Assembly (NCBI GenBank): GCA_014651175.1
Contig: BMWJ01000006.1
Span: forward strand, 248,001 to 312,000
Source: Streptomyces clavifer
GTDB taxonomy: Bacteria; Actinomycetota; Actinomycetes; Streptomycetales; Streptomycetaceae
Length of the DNA: 64,000 nucleotides
Direction of reading: 5' to 3'
The position numbers and the translations under genes were made by a program. Positions 25,045 to 32,728 of this stretch are shown piece after piece. Numbering within the stretch: the first letter of the stretch is position 1; every line of letters starts with the position of its first letter. The notes below the pieces were generated by a model that was not told the DNA's origin, searched no databases, and saw nothing but the letters and a program-made list of their open reading frames with translations.

Positions 25045-25922
25045 GACGCCTCCTTCGGCGTGAGGAACTTCTCCAGGCCGTACTGGTCGTGCTCGGCGAT
25101 GAGCAGCCGGGTGTACTCGTGCTGCGGGTCGTACAGCACCGCCCGGGTCGGACCGTGCTCCACGACTTCGCCCTGACGCATCACGAGGACCTCGTCGCAC
25201 AGGTGGGCGACGACGGCCAGATCGTGGGACACGACCACGAGCGCCAGCCCGGAACGCTCGCGCAGTTCCGCGAGCAGGTCGAGGATCTCGGCCTGGACGG
25301 TGACGTCGAGCGCGGTCGTGGCCTCGTCGGCGATCAGGGCCCGCGGGTCGGCGGCGATCGCGGCCGCGATGAGGACGCGCTGGAGCATTCCTCCGGAGAG
25401 CTCGTAGGTGTACTGGCCGTAGACCAGCTCCGGGTCGCTCAGACGGACCGCCCGCAGCAGTTCGACGGCGCGGTGCCGGGCCTCGCGCCGCTTCAGTCCC
25501 TTCTTGACCCGGACGACCTCGGCGATCTGGGCGCCCACGCGGATCGAGGGGTTGAGGTAGGACGCCGGGTCCTGGAAGACCGCGCTGATCGTGGATCCGC
25601 GCAGGGCCGCCCACTGCGGGGGCGTCAGGGTCGCGATGTCGGTGCCGTCGATCTCCACGGAGCCGCCGGTGACCTCGAAGTGCGGGGGAAGGATGCCGAG
25701 CGCGGCCCGGCAGGTGAGGGTCTTGCCGCTGCCGGACTCTCCGACGATGCCGACCGCCTTGCCGGGGGTGAGTTCGAAGCTCACCCCGCGCACGATCTCC
25801 CGCTCGGTGACCCGGTCGCTGATGCGTACGTCGCGGACGGCGAGCACCGGCGGGGCACTCGGGCCGGCGGTCGCGACGGTCCGGGTCTGCTCGGGGGCGG
25901 TGTGCTGGGACAGCAGCGTCAT
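25041..25922 (-). CDS. Peptide/nickel-type ABC transporter ATPase (first)
   Basis: A 293-residue OppD/DppD-type ATPase with Walker A GESGSGKT, VFQDPASYLNP, signature LSGGMLQRVLIAAAI, Walker B ALIADEATTALD and VVSHDL, ending with the typical DPQHEYTRLLIAEHD extension. Start at 25922 overlaps the permease stop by four bases (ATGA). Together with the second ATPase and two permeases it forms the import motor of the organosulfur operon. Confidence 0.92.
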   Translation of the reverse strand: MTLLSQHTAPEQTRTVATAGPSAPPVLAVRDVRISDRVTEREIVRGVSFELTPGKAVGIVGESGSGKTLTCRAALGILPPHFEVTGGSVEIDGTDIATLTPPQWAALRGSTISAVFQDPASYLNPSIRVGAQIAEVVRVKKGLKRREARHRAVELLRAVRLSDPELVYGQYTYELSGGMLQRVLIAAAIAADPRALIADEATTALDVTVQAEILDLLAELRERSGLALVVVSHDLAVVAHLCDEVLVMRQGEVVEHGPTRAVLYDPQHEYTRLLIAEHDQYGLEKFLTPKEAS

Positions 25923-26809
25923 CGGGCACCTCCTGCGGGAACGGGGCGGCCCTTGCCGAGCCGGTTGGCGCGGACCGTGCGGTTGTCGGCCAGGGTCCGG
26001 CCCGCCTCGCCGGAGACGTCGCGGATCGCGTCGGCCAGGAGGTTGCTGGCCCAGACGGTGACCATGATCAGCAGGGCGGGTGGGACCGGGGCCCACGGCT
26101 GGTGGCTGAGGTAGCCCAGGTCCGAGGCGAGCAGCCCGCCCCAGGTGGGCGCGGGCGGCTGGACGCCGATACCGAGGAAGGTCAGGCTCGACACGATGAC
26201 GAAACCGACGCCGATGGTCTGGGCGAGCGCGACCGCGATCGGCGGCAGCACCTTGACCCACACGTGGCGGCGCACGACCCAGCCGGTGGAGGCTCCGGAG
26301 ATGAGCGCCGCCTCCACGTACGGGGAGCGGGCGACGGCCAGGGTGGCTGCGCGGGACACCCGGTAGAAGAGGGGGGAGACCAGCGCGCCCGTGACGAGCA
26401 TGGCCTGGGTGAGGCCGTTGCCGAGCAGCGCGATCACGGCGACGGCGAACAGCAGGAACGGCAGGGCGACCAGGGTGTCCGCCAGGCGGAGCGTGAGCCA
26501 CTCGAAGACGCGGCCGAGGTAGACCGACAGGATGCCGGGGACCACGCCGACGGCCAGCGCCGTCAGGGCGACTTCGAGCGAGCCGAGGACGCTGACGCGG
26601 GAGCCGTCCAGGAGGCGGCTGAACACGTCGCGGCCGAGGTAGTCCGTGCCCAGCCAATGGGCTCCCGAGGCTGCCGCGAGGGTGTTGTCGCTGGTGGCCA
26701 GGGGATCCTGCGGGGCGAGCCACGGGCCGAGGATCGCGAGCAGCGCGATCACGGCGAGGATGACGACGGCGATTCGTCCGGACGTGAGTGAGAGAACGCG
26801 GCGCACCAT
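25919..26809 (-). CDS. ABC transporter permease, DppC type
   Basis: A 296-residue inner-membrane permease with about six transmembrane segments, the periplasmic-side DPLATSDNTLAAASGAHWLG and TDYLGRDVFSRLL motif of DppC/OppC proteins, and the cytoplasmic coupling loop EAALISGASTGWVVRRHVW. It lies between the first permease (3 bases upstream) and the ATPases. Confidence 0.92.
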   Translation of the reverse strand: MVRRVLSLTSGRIAVVILAVIALLAILGPWLAPQDPLATSDNTLAAASGAHWLGTDYLGRDVFSRLLDGSRVSVLGSLEVALTALAVGVVPGILSVYLGRVFEWLTLRLADTLVALPFLLFAVAVIALLGNGLTQAMLVTGALVSPLFYRVSRAATLAVARSPYVEAALISGASTGWVVRRHVWVKVLPPIAVALAQTIGVGFVIVSSLTFLGIGVQPPAPTWGGLLASDLGYLSHQPWAPVPPALLIMVTVWASNLLADAIRDVSGEAGRTLADNRTVRANRLGKGRPVPAGGAR

Positions 26810-26812
26810 GGG

Positions 26813-27841
26813 TCACACCCCCCGCTGAGAGGCCGGCGTCACGCGTGCCAGCACCAGGTTGACGATCAGGTTGAAGGAGACGACCAGGACGATGGACACG
26901 ACGAGGACGCCCTGGACCGCGGGAACGTCGCCGGCCTGGGCGGAGTCGTTGGCGAACCTGCCGAAGCCCTGCAGGCCGAAGATCCACTCCGTGACGACGG
27001 AGGCACCGACGAGGGCGGGGAACTTCAGGCCGAGGGTGGCGAGCGTCGGGCCGAGGCCGTTGCGCAGGATGTGACCGAAGAAGATCCGACGGGGGCTCAG
27101 TCCCCGCACCACGGCGCCCGTCACGTAGTTCTCGCTGTGGGCGGCGACGAGTCCGGTGCGCAGCTGACGGGCGACGTCGGCGATGACGTCGCAGCTCAGG
27201 GCGAGGGCGGGCAGGGTGATGTGGGCGAGCCACGGGCCGATCCCCTGCTCGGCGGGTAGGTAGCCGGCCGAGGGGAACACATCGAGTCCGACCGCGAGGA
27301 CGGCGACCAGCACGATGCCGACGACGAAGGGCGGCATCACGGAGATCACGGTGACGAATCCGGTGATCGCCCGGTCGATCCAGGTCGTGCGCCGGAGCGC
27401 CGCCAGCGTGCCGAGGGCGAAGCCGACGACGACTCCGATGACCAGCGCGAACGTCGCGACCGAGAGGCTCACGCCCAGGCCGAGTCCGATGAGGGTGGAG
27501 ATGTCGGCGCCGTTGACCCAGCTGACGCCGAGCTCGCCGTGCAGGACGCCGGTGAACCAGTCCCCGTACTGGGCCAGGAAGGGCTTGTCGAGACCCCATT
27601 GGGCCTCGACCCGCTGGATCGCCTCGGGGGTCGCGTTCTCGCCGAGCTGGATCCGCGCCGGGCTGAGCCCGCTCAGCGACCGCAGCGCGAACGTCACGAA
27701 GGTGGCCACCAGGAACACGGGCACGAAGATCCCGATCGAGCGGGCGATCACGCCCAGGATCCGGCCGAGCGCGTGCCGCGTCCTGGCTGCGGCGGCCCCT
27801 CGGCGCCGGGCGGGCACGACCTGGAGCGCGGTCGTCGTCAT
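26813..27841 (-). CDS. ABC transporter permease, DppB type
   Basis: A 342-residue permease with an N-terminal transmembrane helix, the DppB-type periplasmic segment NATPEAIQRVEAQWGLDKPF, further helices and the coupling loop SENYVTGAVVRGLSPRRIFF. Its ATG at 27841 lies 37 bases after the stop of the substrate-binding protein gene. Channel subunit of the importer. Confidence 0.92.
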   Translation of the reverse strand: MTTTALQVVPARRRGAAAARTRHALGRILGVIARSIGIFVPVFLVATFVTFALRSLSGLSPARIQLGENATPEAIQRVEAQWGLDKPFLAQYGDWFTGVLHGELGVSWVNGADISTLIGLGLGVSLSVATFALVIGVVVGFALGTLAALRRTTWIDRAITGFVTVISVMPPFVVGIVLVAVLAVGLDVFPSAGYLPAEQGIGPWLAHITLPALALSCDVIADVARQLRTGLVAAHSENYVTGAVVRGLSPRRIFFGHILRNGLGPTLATLGLKFPALVGASVVTEWIFGLQGFGRFANDSAQAGDVPAVQGVLVVSIVLVVSFNLIVNLVLARVTPASQRGV

Positions 27842-27878
27842 CGGTCTGCCTCCTTTCTGTCGGATGTGGGCGGGGGGG

Positions 27879-29435
27879 TCAGCTGCCGGAGATGGTCACG
27901 CCGGTCCAGTCGATGTGGGCCGGGTTCTTCGGCAGCCCGGAGACCTTCTTGCTCTTGGCCAGCAGGTTCGGCGAGGAGTACGTGAAGATGAGCGCCTTGC
28001 TCGCGAGCCCCGCCCGGGTCGCCGCCCGCAGCGCCTCGGTGTAGTCCGGTGCGTCGAGCGGCGTCTGACGGACCTTCGCGGTGGCCGCCGCGAAGCCCTC
28101 GGGCTCGTACGGGGTGCTGAGGTTCAGTGGGCCGTTGGGACCGAAGTGGGCGGTGAGGGTCTGCACCGCGGAGTCGCGGCCCGTGGTCGAGTACAGCGAG
28201 AAGGCCAGGTCCTTGGCGAAGAACGGGGTGGCCCAGTTCTTGTCGATCTTGATGGTGACGGTGACGCCGACCGCGGCCAGCTGCGACTGGACGATCTCCG
28301 CCTGCGGGTCCTCCGCGGGGATGACCAGGTCGAGCTCCAGGTCGCCGGCCCCGTGTCCCGCTTCGGCGAGGAGCTTCTTCGCCTTCGCCGGGTCGTAGGG
28401 GTAGGCGTTCTCCGACGTCGGGTCGTACGCCTCGTATCCCTTCGGAAACGGCTGGTCGGTCGTCTCGCCGTAGCCGAAGGTCAGTTTGTCGACGAACTCC
28501 TTGCGGTTGAACGCGTGGCGGAAGGCCTCGACGACCTTGTCGTCGTCGAACGGCGCCTTGTTGATGTTGAGGCTGATGTTGGAGGCGTTGAATCCGGGCT
28601 GGACGAAGACGTCCAGGCCGGCCTTCTCGGCCGCGTCCGCCTGGCTCGGGTCGAGGTCGGCGAAGTTGTAGACACCGGTCTGCAGCCCGGAGACGACGGT
28701 CGACGCGTCGGGGGCGGACACCAGCTCGACGTCGTCGATGTGGATGTTCTCCGCGTCCCAGTAGTCCGGGTTCTTCTTCAGGACGACCTTGGTGCCGGGG
28801 ACCAGTTGCTCGACGACGAACGGGCCCGCGCCGACGGGGTTCTGGTCCAGCTTCTCCGGGGTCTCGGCCGCCTTGGGACTGGCGATCTGCAGGACGCGCT
28901 GACCGAGCAGCTGCGGTATCTGGTAGTCGACCTGGGAGAGTTGGAGCACCGCGTCGAGCCCGTCCGCCTCCACCGACTTGATCGAGGTGAGGTCACCGAA
29001 GAGTGCGGAGTTCTTCTGCTTCTGCGCCCGCTCGATCGCCGCCTTGACCGCGGTGGCGTCGACCGGCTCGCCGTCGCTGAACTTCAGACCGGGACGCAGG
29101 TGGAAGGTGATCCGGTCGCCCCTGTCGTTGTACTCCCAGCTCTCCGCCAGGTCGGGAACCGCCTTGCCGTCCTCATCCGTACGGGTCAACGAGGCGTAGA
29201 CCAGGGCGAGTTCACGGAACTGGGCGCCACTTCCGGAGACCACCGGGTCCCAGTGGGCGGGGAAGTACGAGGAGGCCCACTTCAGCGTGGAGCCGCCGGT
29301 CGCCGAAGAGGCCTCACCCCCGCAGGCGCTCAGGGCGGGGACGAGCAGGGAGACGAGGGCGGTTCCGAGGACCGCGGCCCGTCGGGCGGGCCGGACGGGT
29401 GCTGCGGGGCGGCGGATCGTGCGTCGTGCGGACAT
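27879..29435 (-). CDS. Family 5 extracellular substrate-binding lipoprotein
   Basis: A 518-residue solute-binding lipoprotein. Residues 1-38 form an Arg-rich lipoprotein signal ending LVPALSAC, with lipidated Cys38. The mature part has the SBP family 5 features: LVYASLTRTDEDGKAVPDLA, ITFHLRPGLKFSDGEPV, NPVGAGPFVVEQLVPGTKVV and VVEAFRHAFNRKEFVD. It captures the substrate outside the membrane for the DppBCDF-type importer that follows. Family 5 proteins bind peptides, nickel or other small organics, so a sulfur compound is inferred from the neighbours, not seen. ATG at 29435 follows GAGAGAG. Confidence 0.9.
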   Translation of the reverse strand: MSARRTIRRPAAPVRPARRAAVLGTALVSLLVPALSACGGEASSATGGSTLKWASSYFPAHWDPVVSGSGAQFRELALVYASLTRTDEDGKAVPDLAESWEYNDRGDRITFHLRPGLKFSDGEPVDATAVKAAIERAQKQKNSALFGDLTSIKSVEADGLDAVLQLSQVDYQIPQLLGQRVLQIASPKAAETPEKLDQNPVGAGPFVVEQLVPGTKVVLKKNPDYWDAENIHIDDVELVSAPDASTVVSGLQTGVYNFADLDPSQADAAEKAGLDVFVQPGFNASNISLNINKAPFDDDKVVEAFRHAFNRKEFVDKLTFGYGETTDQPFPKGYEAYDPTSENAYPYDPAKAKKLLAEAGHGAGDLELDLVIPAEDPQAEIVQSQLAAVGVTVTIKIDKNWATPFFAKDLAFSLYSTTGRDSAVQTLTAHFGPNGPLNLSTPYEPEGFAAATAKVRQTPLDAPDYTEALRAATRAGLASKALIFTYSSPNLLAKSKKVSGLPKNPAHIDWTGVTISGS

Positions 29436-29785
29436 ATCGCTCTCTCTGTGGTGGGCCCCGACCCGGACCGGGGCATGCGGGACCAGGGGAAGGAGGGGAC
29501 GGATCGCCAGATACCCGCATGAATCCACCGGGCCGCAACCGCATGGAACCGTCGGCCCCGCGCCGGACGGGCAGGCCGGCGTACGCCTCGGCGCGTCCTG
29601 GGGCGGGCCGGGTCGGGACAGCCGGGATCGGCGGTCTCGCGGGGCGACCGGGACACGGAGAAGGCGCGCGGTGGGGCACGGGGGCACAGGCGCGGGGAGT
29701 TGACGGGCGTGGCCGCTGGAGCGTCGGGCAGCAGGTGCTGACGGCAGTGGTCAGGCGGCGCCTGCGGGCCGGGGTCGGCGGGCGG
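29436..29785 (-). other. Leader region between leader peptide and transporter genes
   Basis: About 350 transcribed bases separate the leader peptide stop from the binding-protein gene. Such spacing suits attenuation, but I could not find one clear terminator/antiterminator pair by eye; the stretch is GC-rich and can fold in many ways. Confidence 0.4.
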
Positions 29786-29860
29786 TCAGCGACAGAGAGC
29801 GCTGGAGGTGCGCCGCAGGTCCACGTAGCGGCACACCACGCCGGGGTGCGTCGTGAGCAT
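29786..29860 (-). CDS. 24-residue cysteine-containing leader peptide
   Basis: A 24-codon frame starting MLTTHPGVVCRYVDLRRTSS and ending ALCR, with Cys codons at positions 10 and 23. The pattern (Arg)YVDLRR-TSSALCR resembles the short leader peptides that precede sulfur-assimilation genes in actinomycetes, where ribosome stalling at Cys codons is thought to signal cysteine shortage. A good promoter (TTGACA, 18 bases, CAGGAT) places transcription start on the A of the ATG, so it is probably translated leaderless. It heads the nine-gene operon running down to 21030. It is too short for normal gene finders. Confidence 0.7.
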   Translation of the reverse strand: MLTTHPGVVCRYVDLRRTSSALCR

Positions 29861-29866
29861 GGTGAC

Positions 29867-29896
29867 ATCCTGTGGGCACCGATCGCCGGCTGTCAA
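29867..29896 (-). promoter_or_regulatory. Promoter of the organosulfur operon
   Basis: On the minus strand TTGACA (29891-29896) and CAGGAT (29867-29872) are 18 bases apart, a strong housekeeping-type promoter. The expected start point is 29860, the first base of the leader peptide. Confidence 0.65.
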
Positions 29897-29898
29897 TG

Positions 29899-29914
29899 GA
29901 CACCAATTGGTGTC
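29899..29914. promoter_or_regulatory. Perfect 16-bp palindrome abutting the -35 box
   Basis: GACACCAATTGGTGTC is fully symmetrical and ends two bases upstream of the TTGACA box of the organosulfur operon. The position suits an activator or a repressor; the Rrf2 protein encoded at 30862 is one candidate. Confidence 0.6.
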
Positions 29915-29944
29915 TCATTCCGCGAAACGGCGTCGCCCCGCAGC

Positions 29945-30865
29945 TCAGGGCCCCGTGGTGGCGGGAGGGGCGGCCGCCGGATGCACCGCGGCCTCCTCGG
30001 GGTCCAGCCACAGCGGCCCGTTCGCGGTGTCCACGCGTACCGCGCCGGGTGGCGGCCAGGGACCGCGTGCCAGCACCAGGCGCTCCGGCTCCGTCAGGCT
30101 CCGGTAGTGCTCCAGCGCCACCGCCGGGGCGGTCGGTCCGACGGTGGCGAGGAGCCCCGGGCAGAGCTCGTCGACGGCCGTCGCGTACGCCTCGAAGGTC
30201 CGCCAGCCGGGCACGGCGCGGTGTCCCGCGGGGGTCCGGAACAGGAGCGTCGGCAGTGCGTAGCGGCGTCCGCCGTCGGCGGTCTCCTTGGCCGTGCCCG
30301 GATGCGGTGACCCGCCCCGGCCGGACAGGACTTCGGGAACCGGGCGGCGCGCCTCCGCACGGTCGGCACGCACCCGCTCCAGCGTCTCGGCGGACACGGC
30401 GTCGGCCCTCAGCCGCGCGGGGTCGAGGCCCCGCACACCCTGTACCGCGGACAGGGCCGACGCGGTGGTGTCCGCCGGTTCGCCGAGTACGAACACGGTC
30501 TCCCGCAGCCGCCGCAGCACCGGCCCGGCCACCTCGGGCCCCTGGAGCTCCGCGGCCTTGGCGACCAGCGAGGAGGGCCAGGAGCTGGCCGCGACACGGC
30601 TGAGCCGGGCCGCACGGGGGGCCAGGGTGTGCCCGCCGATCTCCGCCAGGTGGCGTGCGTACCAGGCCGTCTCGGCAGCCGGGTCGGGCGGCGGGTCGTC
30701 GTCGTGGTCGAAGAGGACGGCGTACGCCCTCCGCCAGCGGACCCGGGCGGGCAGGGCGGCCCGCAGCCTGCGGAAGACGGGTTCCGAGCCCCAGGCCCAC
30801 GGGCACATCGGGTCGGTGTACTCCACCACCTCCAGCGGGGGTTCCGGAGCGGGTCCGGCACTCAC
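29945..30865 (-). CDS. DsbA/FrnE-like thioredoxin-fold protein
   Basis: A 306-residue DsbA-family protein. VEYTDPMCPWAWGSEPVFRR places Cys21 in a C-P-W-A motif where FrnE-type oxidoreductases have CPWC, so only one active-site Cys remains and a disulfide exchange role is doubtful. The helical insertion and the C-terminal strand GGRRYALPTLLF with its cis-Pro agree with the fold; glutathione-dependent isomerases of this fold also lack the second Cys. The GTG start at 30865 overlaps the Rrf2 stop by four bases (GTGA), so the two genes are coupled. No signal peptide, hence cytoplasmic. Confidence 0.8.
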   Translation of the reverse strand: MSAGPAPEPPLEVVEYTDPMCPWAWGSEPVFRRLRAALPARVRWRRAYAVLFDHDDDPPPDPAAETAWYARHLAEIGGHTLAPRAARLSRVAASSWPSSLVAKAAELQGPEVAGPVLRRLRETVFVLGEPADTTASALSAVQGVRGLDPARLRADAVSAETLERVRADRAEARRPVPEVLSGRGGSPHPGTAKETADGGRRYALPTLLFRTPAGHRAVPGWRTFEAYATAVDELCPGLLATVGPTAPAVALEHYRSLTEPERLVLARGPWPPPGAVRVDTANGPLWLDPEEAAVHPAAAPPATTGP

Positions 30866-31293
30866 GCGGCGTCGGCCCTGGACTGCCCGAGCGCACCGGA
30901 GGGCAGCAGCGAGGTCAGGGACTGCCCGCCCAGGAGCGCCACCGCACTCGCCTCGACCTGCCGCCACAGAGCGGGCAGTCCCGCCGCGGGGCCGGGGTAG
31001 TCGAGCCCGCCCAGCGACTCGCCGCGCAGGGTGATCACCTCGCCGTCGACGGCGCGCACGATGTCGAGGAGGGTGATCTCCCCGGCCGGCCGGCCGAGCC
31101 AGTAGCCGCCTTCGCAGCCACGCTGACTGCGCACCAGACCCGCCTTGCGCAGCTCGCCCACGACGGACTTCAGGAATCGGAACGGAATATCCTGCGAGGA
31201 GGCGATGGCCTCGCAGGTGAGCGGACGGCCAGGCTCACAGGCGAGCTCCAGGAGAGCACGCGTGGCGTAGTCCGCCTTCGCGGAGATATGCAT
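30862..31293 (-). CDS. Rrf2-family transcriptional regulator
   Basis: A 143-residue Rrf2 regulator: MHISAKADYATRALLELA is the classic start, followed by the winged helix (IASSQDIPFRFLKSVVGELR, AGLVRSQRGCEGGYWL) and AGEITLLDIVRAVDG. Three Cys (in ELACEP, LTCEAI and RGCEGG) could bind a cluster, but the spacing differs from IscR; CymR-like regulation of cysteine metabolism is another option and fits the adjacent sulfur operon. The ATG follows GATGAGG. A perfect 18-bp palindrome lies in the divergent region toward the cupin gene. Confidence 0.88.
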   Translation of the reverse strand: MHISAKADYATRALLELACEPGRPLTCEAIASSQDIPFRFLKSVVGELRKAGLVRSQRGCEGGYWLGRPAGEITLLDIVRAVDGEVITLRGESLGGLDYPGPAAGLPALWRQVEASAVALLGGQSLTSLLPSGALGQSRADAA

Positions 31294-31354
31294 GGCCTCA
31301 TCATGCCCAAAGGACCCGTCCGGGGTGAGCGCTTCACCGGTTCCGCTCCTACGT

Positions 31355-31372
31355 TGCGGCAACATTGCCGCA
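31355..31372. promoter_or_regulatory. Palindrome TGCGGCAA-CA-TTGCCGCA, probable Rrf2 operator
   Basis: A perfect 8-bp inverted repeat in the 138-base gap between divergent rrf2 and cupin genes, enclosed by a wider CTTCACC/GGTGAAG pair. It lies 23 bases upstream of the cupin -35 box. Confidence 0.55.
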
Positions 31373-31394
31373 GGTGAAGGGGAAAGGACACCTC

Positions 31395-31424
31395 TTGACA
31401 TCCTTTTCGGCGCCGCTCTAGCGT
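31395..31424 (+). promoter_or_regulatory. Promoter of the cupin gene, leaderless
   Basis: TTGACA (31395-31400), 18 bases, TAGCGT (31419-31424); the ATG follows seven bases later at 31432, so the transcript would start at the start codon. Confidence 0.65.
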
Positions 31425-31431
31425 CCCTGCC

Positions 31432-31938
31432 ATGAGCGAGCCGTTGACGACCCCCGGTGAAGGGTTCCACCCTCATCTCCATGACGCCCCGGGCCGCCCC
31501 GCGGCACCACTCCACACCCGTCTGCACCACATTCGCGCGGACTCCCTGGACGGGGACACCGCGCAGACCGGCGGCATGCGCAGGTTCGCCGCCGTCAGCG
31601 GCAGGACCGTCGGTTCCGAGAAGCTGTGGATGGGCCAGACCCATGTGGCCCCCTCGACGTCCTCCTCCGACCACCACCACGGCGAGTCCGAGACCGCCAT
31701 CCACGTGGTCGCCGGACACCCCGAGTTCGTCTTCGTGGACGACTCCGGTGGGACGCCCGAGGAGGTCCGGCTGCGCACCTCGCCCGGTGACTACATCTTC
31801 GTCCCGCCGTTCGTGCCGCACCGGGAGGAGAACCCCGACCCCACCGAGGAGGCCGTGGTCGTCATCGCCCGCAGCACGCAGGAGGCGATCGTGGTGAACC
31901 TCCCCCGGCTGTACGCCCTCCCGGCCGAGGACGCCTGA
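31432..31938 (+). CDS. Cupin-domain protein
   Basis: A 168-residue single-cupin protein. The metal-binding His cluster is SSDHHHGESETAIHVVAG with later PPFVPHREEN, matching the two conserved cupin motifs (H-x-H-x-E-type, then the C-terminal His). Cytoplasmic, no other domain. It is divergent from the Rrf2 gene with a shared palindrome, so Rrf2 probably controls it. A thiol dioxygenase-like or simple binding role is possible; the substrate cannot be read from the sequence. Confidence 0.82.
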   Translation: MSEPLTTPGEGFHPHLHDAPGRPAAPLHTRLHHIRADSLDGDTAQTGGMRRFAAVSGRTVGSEKLWMGQTHVAPSTSSSDHHHGESETAIHVVAGHPEFVFVDDSGGTPEEVRLRTSPGDYIFVPPFVPHREENPDPTEEAVVVIARSTQEAIVVNLPRLYALPAEDA

Positions 31939-31940
31939 CG

Positions 31941-31974
31941 GGCGGCGCGGGCCCGCCCCGGGCTCCGCGCCGCC
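31941..31974. terminator. Hairpin after the cupin gene
   Basis: GGCGGCGCGG (31941-31950) pairs with CCGCGCCGCC (31965-31974), directly after the stop at 31938. Confidence 0.65.
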
Positions 31975-32158
31975 ACCGCCTCGCGTACCGGGTCCGGGGG
32001 CCCGCCGGACGACACCGGCCGGCCGGGGGTTCTCCGTCCGGAGCGTGCCGGGGTACGCGAGCCCGGTAGCGCTCCGGACGACGGGTCCCGGTAGGCCCTG
32101 TCCGACACATGACCACCGCAGTGATCAGGAATCCAGCGTTCAGGGGACCGGGGCGAGC

Positions 32159-32707
32159 TCACTTGTCCTCATGGTCGAGGGCGCTGGTGATGCGTTCGGC
32201 GAGGGCGCGGCGTAGTTCGGGAGTCAGCCGCTCGGCGGTGAGGGATTCGTACAGCCACAGGCCGTCGGCGGCGAGCCGGGCGATGAACCGGTCGAGCGCG
32301 ACCGGGTCGCCGGCGTCGGTGGTGGGCGATGGTGGGGCCCACCGTTCCATGACGGCGCCCCAGGGGGCTGCGTGTTCGGGTGTTGTGGATCCTTCGAGCA
32401 TGAAGAGGAGTTCGGCCCGTGTGGCGCTGTGCGTGGTGACTCGGGTATAGGCGGTGAGCCGCTCGGTGGGGCTTGCCTCGCGGGCCGGTCTTCCGGCTGC
32501 GGCGGTCATCTGCGCCTCCCATTGGTCGGCGAGGTGCTGGTGGATGGCCTGGACGAGGTCCTCGCGGGAGGTGAAGTGGTAGAGGAGCCCGCCCTTGGTC
32601 AGGCCGGCTTCGGCGGCGACGGAGTCGAAGGTGACGCTCTTGACACCTTCGCGCTCCACGACGCGGGCTGCTGCTTCGAGGATCTGGGTTCGTTTGCTGG
32701 TCCGCAT
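32159..32707 (-). CDS. TetR-family repressor of the adjacent MFS pump
   Basis: A 182-residue TetR regulator: helix-turn-helix TFDSVAAEAGLTKGGLLYHF near residues 25-45, then a helical ligand domain. It starts 21 bases after the stop of the MFS gene, on the same strand, so both share a transcript. The only strong operator nearby is the 34-bp palindrome in front of the MFS gene, which implies that the pair is self-repressed and induced by a pump substrate. Confidence 0.92.
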   Translation of the reverse strand: MRTSKRTQILEAAARVVEREGVKSVTFDSVAAEAGLTKGGLLYHFTSREDLVQAIHQHLADQWEAQMTAAAGRPAREASPTERLTAYTRVTTHSATRAELLFMLEGSTTPEHAAPWGAVMERWAPPSPTTDAGDPVALDRFIARLAADGLWLYESLTAERLTPELRRALAERITSALDHEDK

Positions 32708-32728
32708 GGGTGCTCCCGGGTCGGGGTG

